A stretch of DNA of 64,000 bases from Prorocentrum cordatum (Eukaryota; Sar; Dinophyceae; Prorocentrales; Prorocentraceae), in NCBI GenBank assembly GCA_963575745.1, contig CAUYUJ010017809.1, positions 153,871 through 217,870 on the forward strand. The letters are read 5' to 3'. Below, piece after piece: positions 1-11,205 of the stretch. The position numbers and the translations under genes are program-made. Position 1 is the first letter of the stretch, and every line of letters starts with the position of its first letter. The notes below the pieces were generated by a model. That model did not search any database. It worked only from the letters and a program-made list of their open reading frames with translations, and was not told the DNA's origin.

Positions 1-664
1 CGTAGATGCTCAACGGCACCTCCTCGACCGCAAAATCTGGGCACTGACTCTCGGCGGCGGCGCGCACGACGGAGTTGACACCGTCCGCCCCGACAACCAG
101 GTCGAACCGCCTCGACACGCTTCCCGCCACGACCTCGCCCGTGAGCACATCGACCGCCGTGCACGGCGCCTCGAAGAAGAAGTCCACCTCGCCGGGCCAC
201 TCGGCGGACGCGCTCCGGATGTGCTCCACGAGGCCGGCGCAGTAGCTCTCCTGTGCGCCGTAGATCGACTCGGTCGCCAGGCTCATCCTGTCGTCCACGC
301 GCCACCAGCGGCCGAAGAGCTCCGAGGAGGGGCCGCAGCACACGAAGCACGCCTGCTCGTTGCAGTACTTTCGCACGGCCGCCTTGGCGCCTATCTCGTC
401 CAGCGCGCGCATCCCGTCCGCGGCCAGGCCCAGCGGCCAGGTCCGCTTCGGGTTGCTGACGCGGCCCGGCTTGGGCTCCCGGCGCTGCTCGAACACCGCC
501 ACCTTCGCGCCGTGGCGCGCGAGCGCCGCGGCCGCGACGAGGCCGCACGGCCCGGCACCCACCACCGCCACCTGGAGGTCGTACGTGTGCACCTCATGGC
601 CTCGGGGAGTGCCCGCCAGGGCCTCCGCGCCCTCCGCGCGGCGCCTGGAGCAGCGCGCGCCCAT
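1..664 (-). CDS. FAD-dependent monooxygenase, N-terminal part (runs off the left edge)
   Basis: The minus strand is open from an ATG at 664 down to base 1 (221 codons visible, no stop). The family (PHBH-fold flavin monooxygenases, including kynurenine 3-monooxygenase) uses FAD and NAD(P)H to hydroxylate a substrate. Visible signs: a Rossmann βαβ with VVGAGPCGLVAAAALARHG, whose GxGxxG falls at residues 36-41, ending in an acidic residue (E59) in VAVFEQR; and the second FAD/NADPH fingerprint DLVVGADGVNSVVR, with GADG at 192-195. The C-terminal substrate domain lies outside the window. The first 30 or so residues are Arg-rich and precede the fold, so they may be a targeting extension or a late start. 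The start at 664 is the only in-frame ATG after a TAG at 719-721, and a relict spliced leader ends 27 bases upstream. Codons are strongly G/C-ending and there is no intron. The substrate is unknown; resemblance to kynurenine 3-monooxygenase is only suggestive. Confidence 0.85.
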   Translation of the reverse strand, partial: MGARCSRRRAEGAEALAGTPRGHEVHTYDLQVAVVGAGPCGLVAAAALARHGAKVAVFEQRREPKPGRVSNPKRTWPLGLAADGMRALDEIGAKAAVRKYCNEQACFVCCGPSSELFGRWWRVDDRMSLATESIYGAQESYCAGLVEHIRSASAEWPGEVDFFFEAPCTAVDVLTGEVVAGSVSRRFDLVVGADGVNSVVRAAAESQCPDFAVEEVPLSIY

Positions 665-690
665 CAGCGGCTTGCGCCTCGACGGCTTTG

Positions 691-725
691 CTTGAGCCCG
701 AAGCTTGCGCCACAATGGCTACGGA
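691..725 (-). promoter_or_regulatory. Tandem relict dinoflagellate spliced-leader sequences in the 5' UTR
   Basis: Read on the minus strand, bases 725-704 match the 22-nt DinoSL consensus at every position except G for T at SL positions 13 and 18. Directly after it, 703-691 matches the 3' part of the leader at 10 of 13 bases, its last eight (GGCTCAAG) exactly. A 26-base 5' UTR then leads to the ATG at 664. Full leader followed by truncated leader is the known signature of genes made by reverse transcription of trans-spliced mRNA. The pyrimidine tract upstream (793-726 on this strand) followed by the TAG inside the leader would serve as the current trans-splice acceptor. This is inference from sequence only. 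Confidence 0.85.
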
Positions 726-795
726 AGGAGCAGAAGGAGGAGGAGGAGGAGGAGGAGCAGAAGGAAGAGGAGGAGGAGGAGGAGAGGCGAGGAGG
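724..795. repeat. GGA/TCC trinucleotide tract
   Basis: Imperfect (GGA)n with AGCAGAA interruptions. On the minus strand it is a pyrimidine-rich tract of about 70 nt directly upstream of the relict spliced leader, so it may double as the polypyrimidine tract for trans-splicing. Confidence 0.8.
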
Positions 796-1855
796 GCCAC
801 ACGAGGGCGTACCCTGAGATCTGGGCGCTCAATTTGTTTCACCCCCCCCGGCGTCTTCGCCCAGCTGCGGGCCCCAGGGGCGCTCGCGGATCGACCCTGC
901 TCGAGCGCTGCCGCGGAGCGATGGGGTCGGAGGCTCCAGTTGCGATCTCTCGCGATGCTGCAATGTGTCTCCTCGGGGTGGAGAAGCTCAGGCTCGGATT
1001 CTGGCATTGGGAAGTGCAGCCACCCAGGGGGAGGGAGGAACGGGAGGATGAGCGATCGGCAGGGGCCGGCGTGCCAGCAACTGGTACTGCCCCGCGGCAA
1101 ACGTCACCCAAAACCAAGAGCAGCCGCCGCTGGGCAGGCGAGCTTGAGCCTCAAACGGCCAAGGCCCGCGGCGACACCCACAGCAAATCCGGCTCAACAT
1201 GGGCAGGAACGGCTGGTGGTCGTCCCCACCACGTCTCGGCGCAGGGCGCGTTGACAGCGGCAGCTCACCATCGACCCCTGGACCCCTGACGGCAACAAGA
1301 CGCACCAGCCTCCCGAGCTGCCTCCGGCCGTGGCGACGGCTCCACTCTCGCGTAGTCTCGTCTCTGTCGGAGTGGTGTACTGATCGAAGCTGTGCCCGAA
1401 AATCTGCCCGAGTGCTACCGACACCGGCGCCCGACATTTTCCGAGCACGCCCGGGTGGGACCGAACTTGTTGCTTCGAAACCAATGTAGTTTCAATCTCG
1501 GTCGCCATTTCCGTCACGCGACGTTTTGGTGGCAATTCTGGGCTTTTGGGTCTCACATATCTTTTCCAGTCACAAACCTGTTCGGCTGACAGGGGCCTGG
1601 CGCCATGACATCTCACCCTCCTCTAAGTTTCCGCACCCATGTCGGCCACAACGAACGAGGCGCGGGTGCAGGCGCCTCGCTGCCCAGCGCTGGCCACTGC
1701 CCCCGAAAGCTAGGTCGGGCATGTACTCCCACAGGCGGCCCTTGGAAGAAAATCGTCAAAAAAACTACAAGTAAACGAAAATTCGTCACCAAATGTTTAC
1801 TATCCCTGGATATTTTTGGGTGACCCGAAGGGGTTCCAGCTGAAAGGGGGTGGTG
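796..1855. other. GC-rich stretch without a recognised gene
   Basis: Open frames occur on both strands, but their translations are Arg/Pro/Ala-rich, overlap each other and show no family motif. The GC content falls near 1740-1810. I see no supported gene here. Confidence 0.5.
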
Positions 1856-1857
1856 CA

Positions 1858-2035
1858 ATAGGTTTGGGGCAGGTGCAGTGCCGATGTATTGCTCCGGAGA
1901 ATACAAGTGCATCGTACTGCAAGCAGTACATTGCACGCGAAAGTACATCAATACGTTTGCGCCCCGAAATGTATTGCACGCCCCAAATGTACTGCCACGC
2001 CACACATCTATTGCACCAAGTCAATTACATCACCC
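1858..2035. repeat. Degenerate TGCA-centred minisatellite
   Basis: Repeated words of the form GTACATTGCACG, TGTATTGCACG and TGTACTGC recur every 15-25 bases (1874-2012). The composition is like that of the repeats at 22,040-22,180, 23,250-23,430 and 25,320-25,510, suggesting one dispersed family built on ...ATNTATTGCACCAC.... Confidence 0.55.
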
Positions 2036-2261
2036 CCTTGTCGCTGGACCCCCTCTTGGGGTCAACCCGAGTACTCCTCCTGTAGAGGGACGTGCCCGAC
2101 TGAACCCTACAAACCGCGCCGCGCGGCCAGCCGCCCCGGGCCGAGCCGAGGCGCCGAGGCGCCGACAGCGAGGGCGCCTTGGGGCCGCGGCTGCCGTTCG
2201 GGCAATGCCGAGCAGGGTCGCCGAGGGGGGGCGCGGCCTTCCCAGACCCCCGAAACAACAA

Positions 2262-2276
2262 AAAAAAAAAAAGCGT
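2262..2276. repeat. Poly(A) run
   Basis: A homopolymeric A run interrupted once (AACAACAAAAAA...), just before the CTC tract. It has no obvious function; a retroposed 3' end is possible but unsupported. Confidence 0.4.
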
Positions 2277-2296
2277 GACGGAACGCTTGGAAAGAC

Positions 2297-2367
2297 TCGC
2301 CTCCTCCTCCTCCTCCTCCTCCTCCTCCTCCTCCTCCTCCTCCTCCTCCTCCTCCTCCTCCCCTCCT

Positions 2368-2415
<48 letters not shown>

Positions 2416-2546
2416 CCTCCTCCTCCCCTCTTCCTCCTGCTCCTGCTCCTGCTCCTGCTCCTCCGGCTCCTCCCGCTCCTCCTCCCCCTCAACCTCCTCC
2501 TCCTCCTCCTCCTCTTCCTCCTCCTCCTCCTCCGCCTCCGCCTCTC
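2297..2546. repeat. CTC / CTCCTG trinucleotide-hexanucleotide array
   Basis: About 250 bp: pure (CTC)n to about 2360, then (CTCCTG)n, then mixed CTC/CTT/CGG. Frames across it read poly-Ser, poly-Leu or poly-Glu and are not evidence for genes. Confidence 0.9.
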
Positions 2547-5500
2547 CGAGACATGCTCGCATCCTGTCAAAACTGCTTTGATCCGCGGGCGCAAGACGAT
2601 CAGACGCTGGTCAAGCAGCGGCGGGACGCGCTGGAGCACAGCGAGGCAAAGGGGGGAGGGGACGCGCGGGGCGCGGGACGGACGGGGAGGCAGGGGAGAC
2701 AAGAGAGCCACACTCAGGCCATGCAAGGCCCTGAAAAACAACGGCGGGAGGTCTTTGGCCGTTACCGGCATCGGCGAGCCCTCGCAGGACCGCGGACCGT
2801 CAAGAAACGGCCCGGGATGAGGAGCTGGCCCTGGGAAAAAAAAGGGTCAGGAGAGCGGAAGGACATGCACAGCAGAGCACACCGGCCAGTGGCGGCGAGG
2901 GCCTCTCAGGTCCAGGGTCGTCCCCGGACTTGCGCTGGCATCTTCGGGGGACCCGAGCGGTAACATCTGGGGGGGCCTCCCGAGATCCTGAGATGCCGGC
3001 ATCGCAACTCTTCGCACCAGGCGTTTCCGCCCGGTTTCGGGCCCCAGGGCCCTCACAGATCGATCAGGCTCGAGAAAGGACACGTCGGATCCTAGGGGAC
3101 GTCGGGCCTCCATCGACGCAGGGCCTCCAGGGCCTGAAGGGGGAACGATCGGGGGAACAGCTCAGGGGGGGAGACATTGAGCTGGAATCGACGATGCATC
3201 GCCAGTAGATCGTCAATGAGCCCTCGATAGCCGTGCCGCACGCCCCTGGGCAGAGTGGGCAATCAGGCCTATGTCGGCGATGAGTGGGCGATCGGGGGTC
3301 GATGCATCCCCCGGAGCTTTTCCCCCCTAACATTGCACCTGAGGACCTTGTCTGTCCCATCGAGCCGTCATCCGCGTCGAATCCGCGTCGAACCCGCGCC
3401 GAGTCCGCGTCGAGCCGTTGTCGAGTCCGCGTCGTGTACAAGAAAAGACCTAAATTTGCAGGACAGGCAAGGACCCCCAGTCCCCCATAGACGCGACATA
3501 ACCAAACGTCCGAGCGTGGTGAAAAAATGGGAGCGGGAGGGTGCTCGGCAACTCTCGACCTCCGGGAGCCCTTAACGGGCCCCCAGGGCGGTCAAACAGC
3601 GGCTCGAGATGAAAAACGGGTCTCGGGGAAAGGCCTTGATCTCTGGGGAACCACGCTGAAAATCACAGCGCTGGATGTCTGGGCCTGGCCACAGTGACGA
3701 GCGCCGGAATCCCGCTCGCCCCGCTCGGGAGCCCGCCCATGCCCCTCACGGCACCGCCTAGGAGGCCTCACAGCTGTGCCAGTGGAGGGCGCAGATGCGG
3801 CACGAGGCCTGATTGATGATGCAGTTACGGATTTCGATAGGAGGGAAGGAGGGGCTCGACGAAGACTCGTCATGGCGAAGACAGCTCTCATCCGTCTAAA
3901 GATTATTCGGGTGGAACAGACTTGATCCCAGAGATAACTCGGCTACCCCAATACAGGATAGAAAACACTCCGCGCCACACCCAACAAGTCATCGAACATG
4001 ACGCTTACCCGCGCGGAGTAGTTGGAGCAGCTTTTGCTCTGGACTAGTTCGCACGGTTGTGCCAGTCGCGAATGACGATGGATGTCACGCGGTGATGCAT
4101 GTATGCTTTACGATGGCCGGTCACCGGGGGAGGGGGGGGGAGGCCAGGCCATGCCAAGGGGGTCACCACTGGGTGAGGGGGTCGCCACGTCTAGGAAACA
4201 GGCCTGGACCCCGCAGAGCACTCCAGGACCCTGGGAGACGTCCAAACGACTCCAACACCTCCTCGATCCTCGACGCTCCCTCCTCCTCCTCCTCGATCCT
4301 CGATCTTCAAGAGGACGTGGTGACCCCCCTGCCAGCGACCCCCCGGAGAGGAGGGGCACGAGGAGCGCGAGGCGACCTTCGGGACTGAAATCGCGCCCTC
4401 CCCTTTTGCGCTCCTTCTGCTGCGCCACGGCTCTGCGGTGCATGTTCGCCAGCACCTGCGCCGTGATGGAGTCCGCTCGCCCGCACCAGCGCAGCGGGGA
4501 CACACCTCTGAGGGCACCCTCGCTCCACACACACACACACACACTTAGATTCGCGTGTGGGACATCCAAGGGCCACGCGCTGGACACGAATTCTGAAGCC
4601 CTGCCTACACAGCCAAAGAAGGACCGAGCACTGGAAACACATCTGGCCGCATGTGCAGCCAGCTCTTCGCCCAGGACGGCCGCGTCAGGTGCATCCAGCC
4701 TCCCGGTACCGCCCCGGCCCTCGGGCTGGGGCGAAGCAGTTCTGAAGGGGTTGCCCAGCACGTGATCCCTGGCGGACATGTTGGGTCCGTGCCATCTTCT
4801 GGGGGATGTTGCGGTCGGCGTTTGTTGGGCGAAGCGCGGGGGCCTCGGCCGGATCGCGAGACCTGGAGGGAACCACTGTTTGGGAGAGACCCCGGGTGCC
4901 GCCGTCAGGCAAATGCTATATTTCAAGATGGGGGCCAGGGTTCGCTTCACCTCTGTCGACGCGGTGTCTTCGAGCAGCTCCAGGATCTCCTCCGAGGTGT
5001 GAAAGATTCGTGGCTGCGCGCGTGATATCATTGTTTCTCTACTGCAAAATGTGGCAACGCCTTTTCTGCGCGATCTCTGCCCTTCCCGTCTCGTGCTCCT
5101 CTACGTGATCCGTCGATCGCTCATGCTCCTCGCTTGTACTGACCACCTCCAGGCAGCCGAAGGCACCAGGCCCAATCCCTCTCTTGCAAAAACTGCGGCT
5201 CATGACCTGGCGGCGTAAATCCCACGTTTCCGTCAGACTCCGTCCGTCCTTTGTCCAACCGACCAGCTCTTTGAGCCGCGCCCACGCGTGGCGACGGGGG
5301 GCCCTGATCCTTCCCTCCTGAAGGCCTGATGCTAAGTACTACAACGTTTATGCTACTATGAGCAACACGCATCACATGATTGCTACTCTTACTTAGCTTA
5401 GTATTCATTCCCTCGATGGTATGATCGTTCGTCTTCTTAGTATTACTCCAATTCGTCGTAGTATTCGTCGGCGAATGTTGTTCTGAATTTTGTAAACAAT

Positions 5501-5814
5501 ATCCTCGATGAGCCCTGATAGCAGTGCGATGGCAGCCAAAAAAAACATCAAATGACGGAGATGCCTCTTTTACGGGCCTGGGGGGCCTGGGGGGCCCGGG
5601 GCGAGGCCCCTGCCACCACCAGGAACACGATGCCCCGAGGTGGTGGGCGGGTTGTTCAAAACCGACCGAACACCTGTGCCCAAATGGCCACAAACGTCGG
5701 GCAACAGAGAAGCATGCACTTACGTGTTGTTGAACAAGGGGTGCCCTCGACGAGCCCCAATTGCATTACGGTGGCGGTAAAAAAGTACGGAGTCGATGGT
5801 GCCGCGTCCGACCA
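2547..5814. other. GC-rich stretch without a recognised gene; small minisatellite and (CA)n inside
   Basis: No frame shows a domain I recognise. Contained repeats: a 12-bp minisatellite at about 3366-3438 (unit near ATCCGCGTCGA, six degenerate copies), a CTC cluster at 4257-4310, and (CA)n at 4529-4543. GC is lower at 5330-5530. Confidence 0.5.
3366..3438. repeat. 11-12-bp minisatellite, about six copies
   Basis: Tandem ATCCGCGTCGA, ACCCGCGCCGA, GTCCGCGTCGA and similar units, differing by one to four bases. The following GTCGTGTACAAG leaves the pattern. Confidence 0.75.
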
Positions 5815-7290
5815 TCACAACGAACGAGCCTGCCACTCGCAGTAGAGACCAATCCAGTCCACCCTGAGGCCGCCCCGCAACTTGGCCGTCTGCACTGGGA
5901 AGCCGAAGACGCCGAGGAGGATGACCATGAAGGGGGCAACAAGTCTCCCACTGCGCCCTAAGCCGATCACCCTCAGGCCGTCGGCGTAGGCGGGCTGTTC
6001 CACGGGCCAGCCGCTGCCCAGCAAGCAGAAGGTCACCCGCAGCATGGCGACAAACAGCCTGGCCCACCACGGCGATGCGCTGCGGATGCCGAAGGCGCCG
6101 ACAGTGTTGCAATAGATCTCGCCCTATAACTCGAAAACGAACATGCCTCACTCGTCCTCGCGAATCTGGATAAGCCGGTGGGCACCCGTGACGTCGGTGA
6201 CGAGCGAAAGTACGACGTCGTGCCTGCCTCTTTAGTAGCTGAAGAGGTAGGTATTCTCCGCGGGCCTCGGCATCCTTTCGCGGTTCGTGTATTCGATCCG
6301 ATTATTCACGGCGACCTCCTATGCGACGTCGAGCACGAGTCACCCATTGCCGCTCGCGCACTCCAGGACCGCCAACGCTGCTATGGTGCAGTTTCCGCGG
6401 AAGGGGTTGCGCAGCTGCTCCTTGGACATCTTGACCATACTGATCGACGTCACCTCGACGGTCAGGCGTTCCTGAAGCTAGTCGCTGCGGTCCTCGCTGC
6501 TGTAATTGGCTGATTCTTGGGCTGCCCAGCTGGCTGCTTCCTGGTCGAGGCGCAACGTCGCGAGCTCTTCGAAGAGCGCCCCCTGACTGGGCATCTCGCG
6601 CAGGATGCCTGCTGCGACCCCTGTCTCCAGTTCCTTCATCGGGCCCGCTCCTGGGCCCCCTGCCTCGCGTAGGAGTGCGGCCAGCGAGCGGAGGCGCATC
6701 GACTGCCCAGCTGCGACGTAGCCCAGGTCGGCGCCGTGGCCTGCTCGCCCTTTGGGGGCCCCAACCAGCCCTCGAGGACCCCACCGGCTGCCTCGTGGAC
6801 CTCCGTGGCTACGAAAGCGGATGGCTCGCCTGGGTCGCTCCCGGCCGGGCGCGCCTGCACCGCCAGCTCGCACGGCGCGCGTGCCGCGACTCCCCAGCCG
6901 CCGAGGGCCTGCACAATCCTCTCAGAAAGCTCGATCCCCAAGGCGGACCCGCCCGGGAACTTCCGAAGTGTCCGGGCCCCAGCGGCCAGGCGAAAAGAGG
7001 CCCGCGCCGTCGCGCTAGCCTCTCGGGCCCTCGGTGCACTCGCAGCTGCGCGGTGGCCTCGTGCCTCCGAATGGGTGGGGAGGCCCTGAGGGCGCGCGCT
7101 CCTTCTCTGCTCGCAAGCGCCGCGACGGTGGCGTCCGCGCAGCAGTCGGAGCGCGGGTCGCAAACCCGAGGACGCTGCCGTCGAGTTCCCAGAGCGTCTC
7201 GATCAGGCGTGGCCGCGTGTGGAGCCACTTCGCGAAGGCCTTGATGGCGCCCTTCCTGCCGTGGCGCTCGACGGAGAATGGGTTGCCCCC
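5815..7290 (-). pseudogene. Decayed retroelement ORF: DUF4326-like piece plus reverse transcriptase
   Basis: Frame-switching translation of the minus strand gives an ordered set of motifs. At 7290-7155: GNPFSVERHGRKGAIKAF..., ending WELDGSVLGFATR, which resembles the small DUF4326 domain (the usual LGCWC is absent). At 6960-6750, LGIELSERIVQALGGWG.... At 6700-6480, EELATLRLDQEAASWAAQES followed by NYSSEDRSD and a TAG at 6478. Then the RT core: LVTDVTGAHRLIQIREDE (motif A, Asp present) at about 6204-6150, GEIYCNTVGAFGIRSAS at 6120-6070, and the catalytic box as YADG, not YADD, near 5985, followed by KLRGGLRVDWIG. Stops interrupt it (TAG 6478, TAA near 6233, TGA 6148, TAG 6124) and a frame change lies near 6740; the 3' end is lost after 5815. 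I recall this RT type from dinoflagellate genomes; its formal class is unclear to me. Confidence 0.75.
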
Positions 7291-7434
7291 AATAGCGTTT
7301 TCCTAAAAGTTCCTGTTCTGAGGCTTCCAATAAAATCTCTGTTGTGGCGTTTTCCATTGAAAGGCTTTCCAACCGGAACCCCCAGTCGCGATTTTCAAAG
7401 GATTTGTTTTGTGAGGTGTTCCAGTCGAACCCCA

Positions 7435-7500
7435 AGTGATATTGTTGTCGGTGGTGTTGATGCTGCTATTGATGCTGTTGTTGTTGCTGTTGTTGTTGAA
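7435..7500. repeat. Imperfect GTT/GCT trinucleotide tract
   Basis: Degenerate TTGTTGTTGCTGTTGTTG-like sequence just before the large CATA microsatellite. Confidence 0.6.
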
Positions 7501-7611
7501 TTCCCGTTTTCTCCCGTCGGTAACCCTGGGATGTATGATCCCGTGGGGCGACCAGCAAGGATGATAAGCAAAGCAGAGCAGAGAAACAACGCCCCCTGTT
7601 CGGGCCCGTGC

Positions 7612-7678
7612 CGCATGCATACGTACATACATACATGTATGCATACATAAGACACACAGACAGCCAGACAGACTGACT

Positions 7679-7710
<32 letters not shown>

Positions 7711-8044
7711 GGCAGGCAGACAGACAGACAGACAGACATGCTTACATATTTACATGTTTACATACAAGCATGCATATAAACATACATGCATGCGTGCATG
7801 CATGTATGCATGCAGACCTGCATATGCATATGCATACATACAAATATGCACACACGCATACATGCACACGTACACACATATAAATACATGCATGTCTACA
7901 TACATGCATGCATGCATGCATGCATGCATGCTTGCATACCTACGTACATGCATAAATGCAGACATACATACATACATACATACATACATACATACATTCA
8001 TGCATGCATGCATGCATGCATGCATGCATACATACATACATACA

Positions 8045-8076
<32 letters not shown>

Positions 8077-8178
8077 CATACCTACCTACCTACCTACCTA
8101 CCTACCGACCGATCTATCTACATATCTACCTACCTACATACAAACATATATACATACATACCTACATACATACATACA

Positions 8179-8212
<34 letters not shown>

Positions 8213-8560
8213 CATACATGCATACATACATACATGCATGCATGCATACATACATACATGCATGCATACATACATACATACATTCATACATACATACATA
8301 CATACTTGCATACACACATGCATGCATCCATATATACATATGTATACACATGCATGCATGCATGCGTGCGTACATGCATACCTATGTATATGCACGCATA
8401 CATGTATACATGCATGCACGCACACACATACATGTATACATGCAGACATGCATACAACTATGCATACAAACATACATACATGCATATATGTACGCATACA
8501 TACAAGCATGCATGGACACATACATACACGAATACACATATCTCAATACATACACCTACA
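7612..8560. repeat. Compound CAGA/CATA/CATG microsatellite
   Basis: About 950 bp of tetranucleotide repeats: (GACA)n near 7655-7738, then (CATA)n, (CATG)n and (CTAC)n blocks with local homogenisation. Every frame is open for long stretches (YIHT, MYVC and similar peptides) because the repeat has no stop; these are not genes. Confidence 0.95.
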
Positions 8561-11200
8561 CCTTTCACGTGTACAGATAGATGTCTCCCCCTCTTCACTG
8601 AAAGGGATATTGGCATGTTCCCTATCTTCTGCGGCATTACATGATCTTTTAGGTGCACCCTGCTGGTTATGTACTTGACTACAGCGGTGTGAGGCCTGGT
8701 TGTATCAGCGGTCGGTCGAACCGTGGTGGACGCCAAACAAAACCCCCCCGGCAACTTGTGGATGAGGTATCCTCTCGCCGCTTGTTCTGGCACTCCACGG
8801 CCTCGCACTGCCTCGTCCACGCCCTCCTGCGGCCGTGCCAGTGCTGCTCGGTCCGCAGCGCGGCCTCGACGGGCGGGAGAGCTCGGAGCACGGGTGCGGG
8901 GCTGCCGCCAGCATGCAGTCCACTGGGGGGGGAGCTTTTGTTGAGGAATGTGCACATGAGGCTCATGACCCTGGACGACTCCTTTACGCTGATGAGGGCG
9001 ACAGTGATATGCATGGCCAAGCATCAGTCGAGGCTCTACCAGCCTCCAGACACTGGAATCCGTATCCAGTGGTTCCCTGTCCAGCGCCCCCACCGTAGAG
9101 TAGACACAGGCGGGAAGTGGTCTTGCTATGAGCAATCCCAGGGCACATACCCCGTCGATGATGAGCTTCGCAAGGTGCCCCGGGGCTCTGCGGCCCCATC
9201 GTGAAGCAAGAAATTCTCGCGGTGCACCCGTTGGAAAGCCAGCTTCTTACTTCGCGTGTCCACTGTGCGCGGCTGCATTCGCCTGCGGGGCATCAGGGGT
9301 CACGCGCTGGGGACATGCACGCCAAGGGCCGGCGGGCGCAGACGACACGGGGGCGGAGCACTGGAAGAACGCGCGGCCACCTGCGAGTCCAGCTCTCGCC
9401 CTGGCTGACCAGCTCCCCTGGGGCCCCAGATCAAGTCAGAAGCGGCGAGCCCCCCCTCCCCAAAAAACCCAACTGCGGCACCCCTGATTTGGCGGAAAGC
9501 GGCCACTTCTGCGGCCAGCGCCCAGATCGGCCCCCGTGCCGCAGGCATTGAGTGGAGCGTCCTCAGGATGTTCCACTGCATGTGGAGCCACTGGATATTC
9601 CATGCGAAATTCACACCCACTCACAAAAGCGTACGCACGCGCACATACGCGCGCAGGCGCGCATACGCACTTTTTCTCTGACGCGCCAGTGAGTCTAACC
9701 AGCGGACGCACGAGTGGTGGCCACCCTCAAAGCAAATTAGCTTTCTTGTGAAACGGCGTTATTGTTCTGAACACTTCCAGGGCCCGCACATGGACAACAA
9801 CGGGGCAGAAGAGATAGAAGGTGCTGACGAATACCGCAAACGCCAACAGCCAGCACGACCCGGGAGGAGGAGGAGGAGGAGGAGGAGGAGGGCGAGGAAG
9901 GGGAGGCCACCGCTGAGCGGCGCTGGGCGGGCAAGCAGGCAGTCACTGAGGCCAGAACGCGGGAAGTGGTCGTGGGCGCAGGGAGCGCCACTGGCAGGAA
10001 AGGGGCGAGCAGGAGAGAGTAAGAAGTGACAGGGCCGACCCGGGTCAGGGCGGCAGAGAAAGGAACAAGGAATGCGAAAGACGGAGGAAAGGGCAGAAAG
10101 GTGGCTGGGTGGCCTGGCAATCCCCGATTCCAGCCGCAGACAACGCTGGGCCTGCATTACGATACGCACACACCCGGGATGCAGGGCGCTTCTGGTGGGC
10201 CGCTCCGCCGCCGCGAGGATTCCCACGTGGGACGGGACCAGCGTCGGCGGGGTGCTCATCCGCGTAGGCTGACTGAATGAGAAAGTCCATGAAGTGCTCT
10301 ATTTCAACAAGCCAGTAAAGTGAAGGCAAGGGCAGGATAGTGGCTGGGATACGCTGTCCAAACCTGAGGCGGGGAAGCGCCCGCAGCCTACAGCCCGACG
10401 CAGTCGCTCATTCTGATGCGGTGGTGCTGAGCGGCTTTGGAGGCCGCGCCACCCGTGGGAGAAGGGGAACGGAAATGTGCGGGCCGGGAGGACGCAACAG
10501 ACAAGGCAGGTGATAGGGGGTCGCATCGCAGGTGGGCGCGCAGGTGGTGCAGCCTGAGGAGGCAAACGAGCCGGGCGCGCGGACCTGGGCGTGCACTCGG
10601 GAGGCGGCGACCATGACGTGCCGGCCGGCCGCGCGAGGGTGGAGCACGAGGCCCGCAAGTCAGCGGACGGGGCCCTGGAGGCATCGGCGGCGTCGCTGGG
10701 TGGGGGCCGCAGAAGTGTCGGGTGCAAGGTGGTCGCGTGCGCCAGGTGACGTGCCTGAGCGGGAAGGGCGCCGACGGGGCCACGCGGTCGACCGCGCACC
10801 CGCCCCGGTCTGTGGACGGCTTCATCAGGGGTGGAGTCGGGGCATCTGGCGCGCAGGGAAGCAAAGCGATGCGCTGCGCCTAGGCTTCCAACAGGAGTGG
10901 GGGACCGAGCCGAGGCGGGCTTGCCCAACGCCGCGGGCCTGCCACGGGCAGCTGACGAAGATGCAGGGGGGAGAGCGCCAGTGGGCCCAGAGGAAGGGGA
11001 ACGTGCCGCGACAGGGGTCATGCGAACAACAAGGGGCCGGGAGCCCCCCACATGGGGGGTCTGGAGAGGTGCCTGTTCCTCATGAGGGCCGCTGCTGTGG
11101 CGCGCTTCCTATCGCGCTTCATAGAGCGCCACCCTGCAAAACAGTCCCTCTCATAGCCTGCGATGAAGGCCTCGAGGTAGGCGGTCTCGATGAGATCGGG
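8561..11200. other. GC-rich stretch with protein-like but unrecognised frames
   Basis: On the minus strand 9020-8679 a frame begins MAMHITVALISVKESSRVM and reads smoothly for about 110 codons, but I cannot name a family and the plus strand is equally open there. A GGA tract lies at 9862-9900 and a CGCA-type microsatellite at 9625-9668. No gene is supported. Confidence 0.4.
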
Positions 11201-11205
11201 GTCGG

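Noticed and set aside
391-597. Minus-strand 68-codon frame starting at 597
   Set aside because: Out of frame with the clear FAD-monooxygenase reading; it is a shadow.
1143-1164. Leader-like CTTGAGCC...CGGCCAAGG as a possible third spliced-leader relict
   Set aside because: Needs one insertion and four mismatches, lacks the CCGTAGCC core, and no gene follows.
7750-8680. YIHT/MYVC tandem peptide frames
   Set aside because: CATA tetranucleotide array without stop codons.
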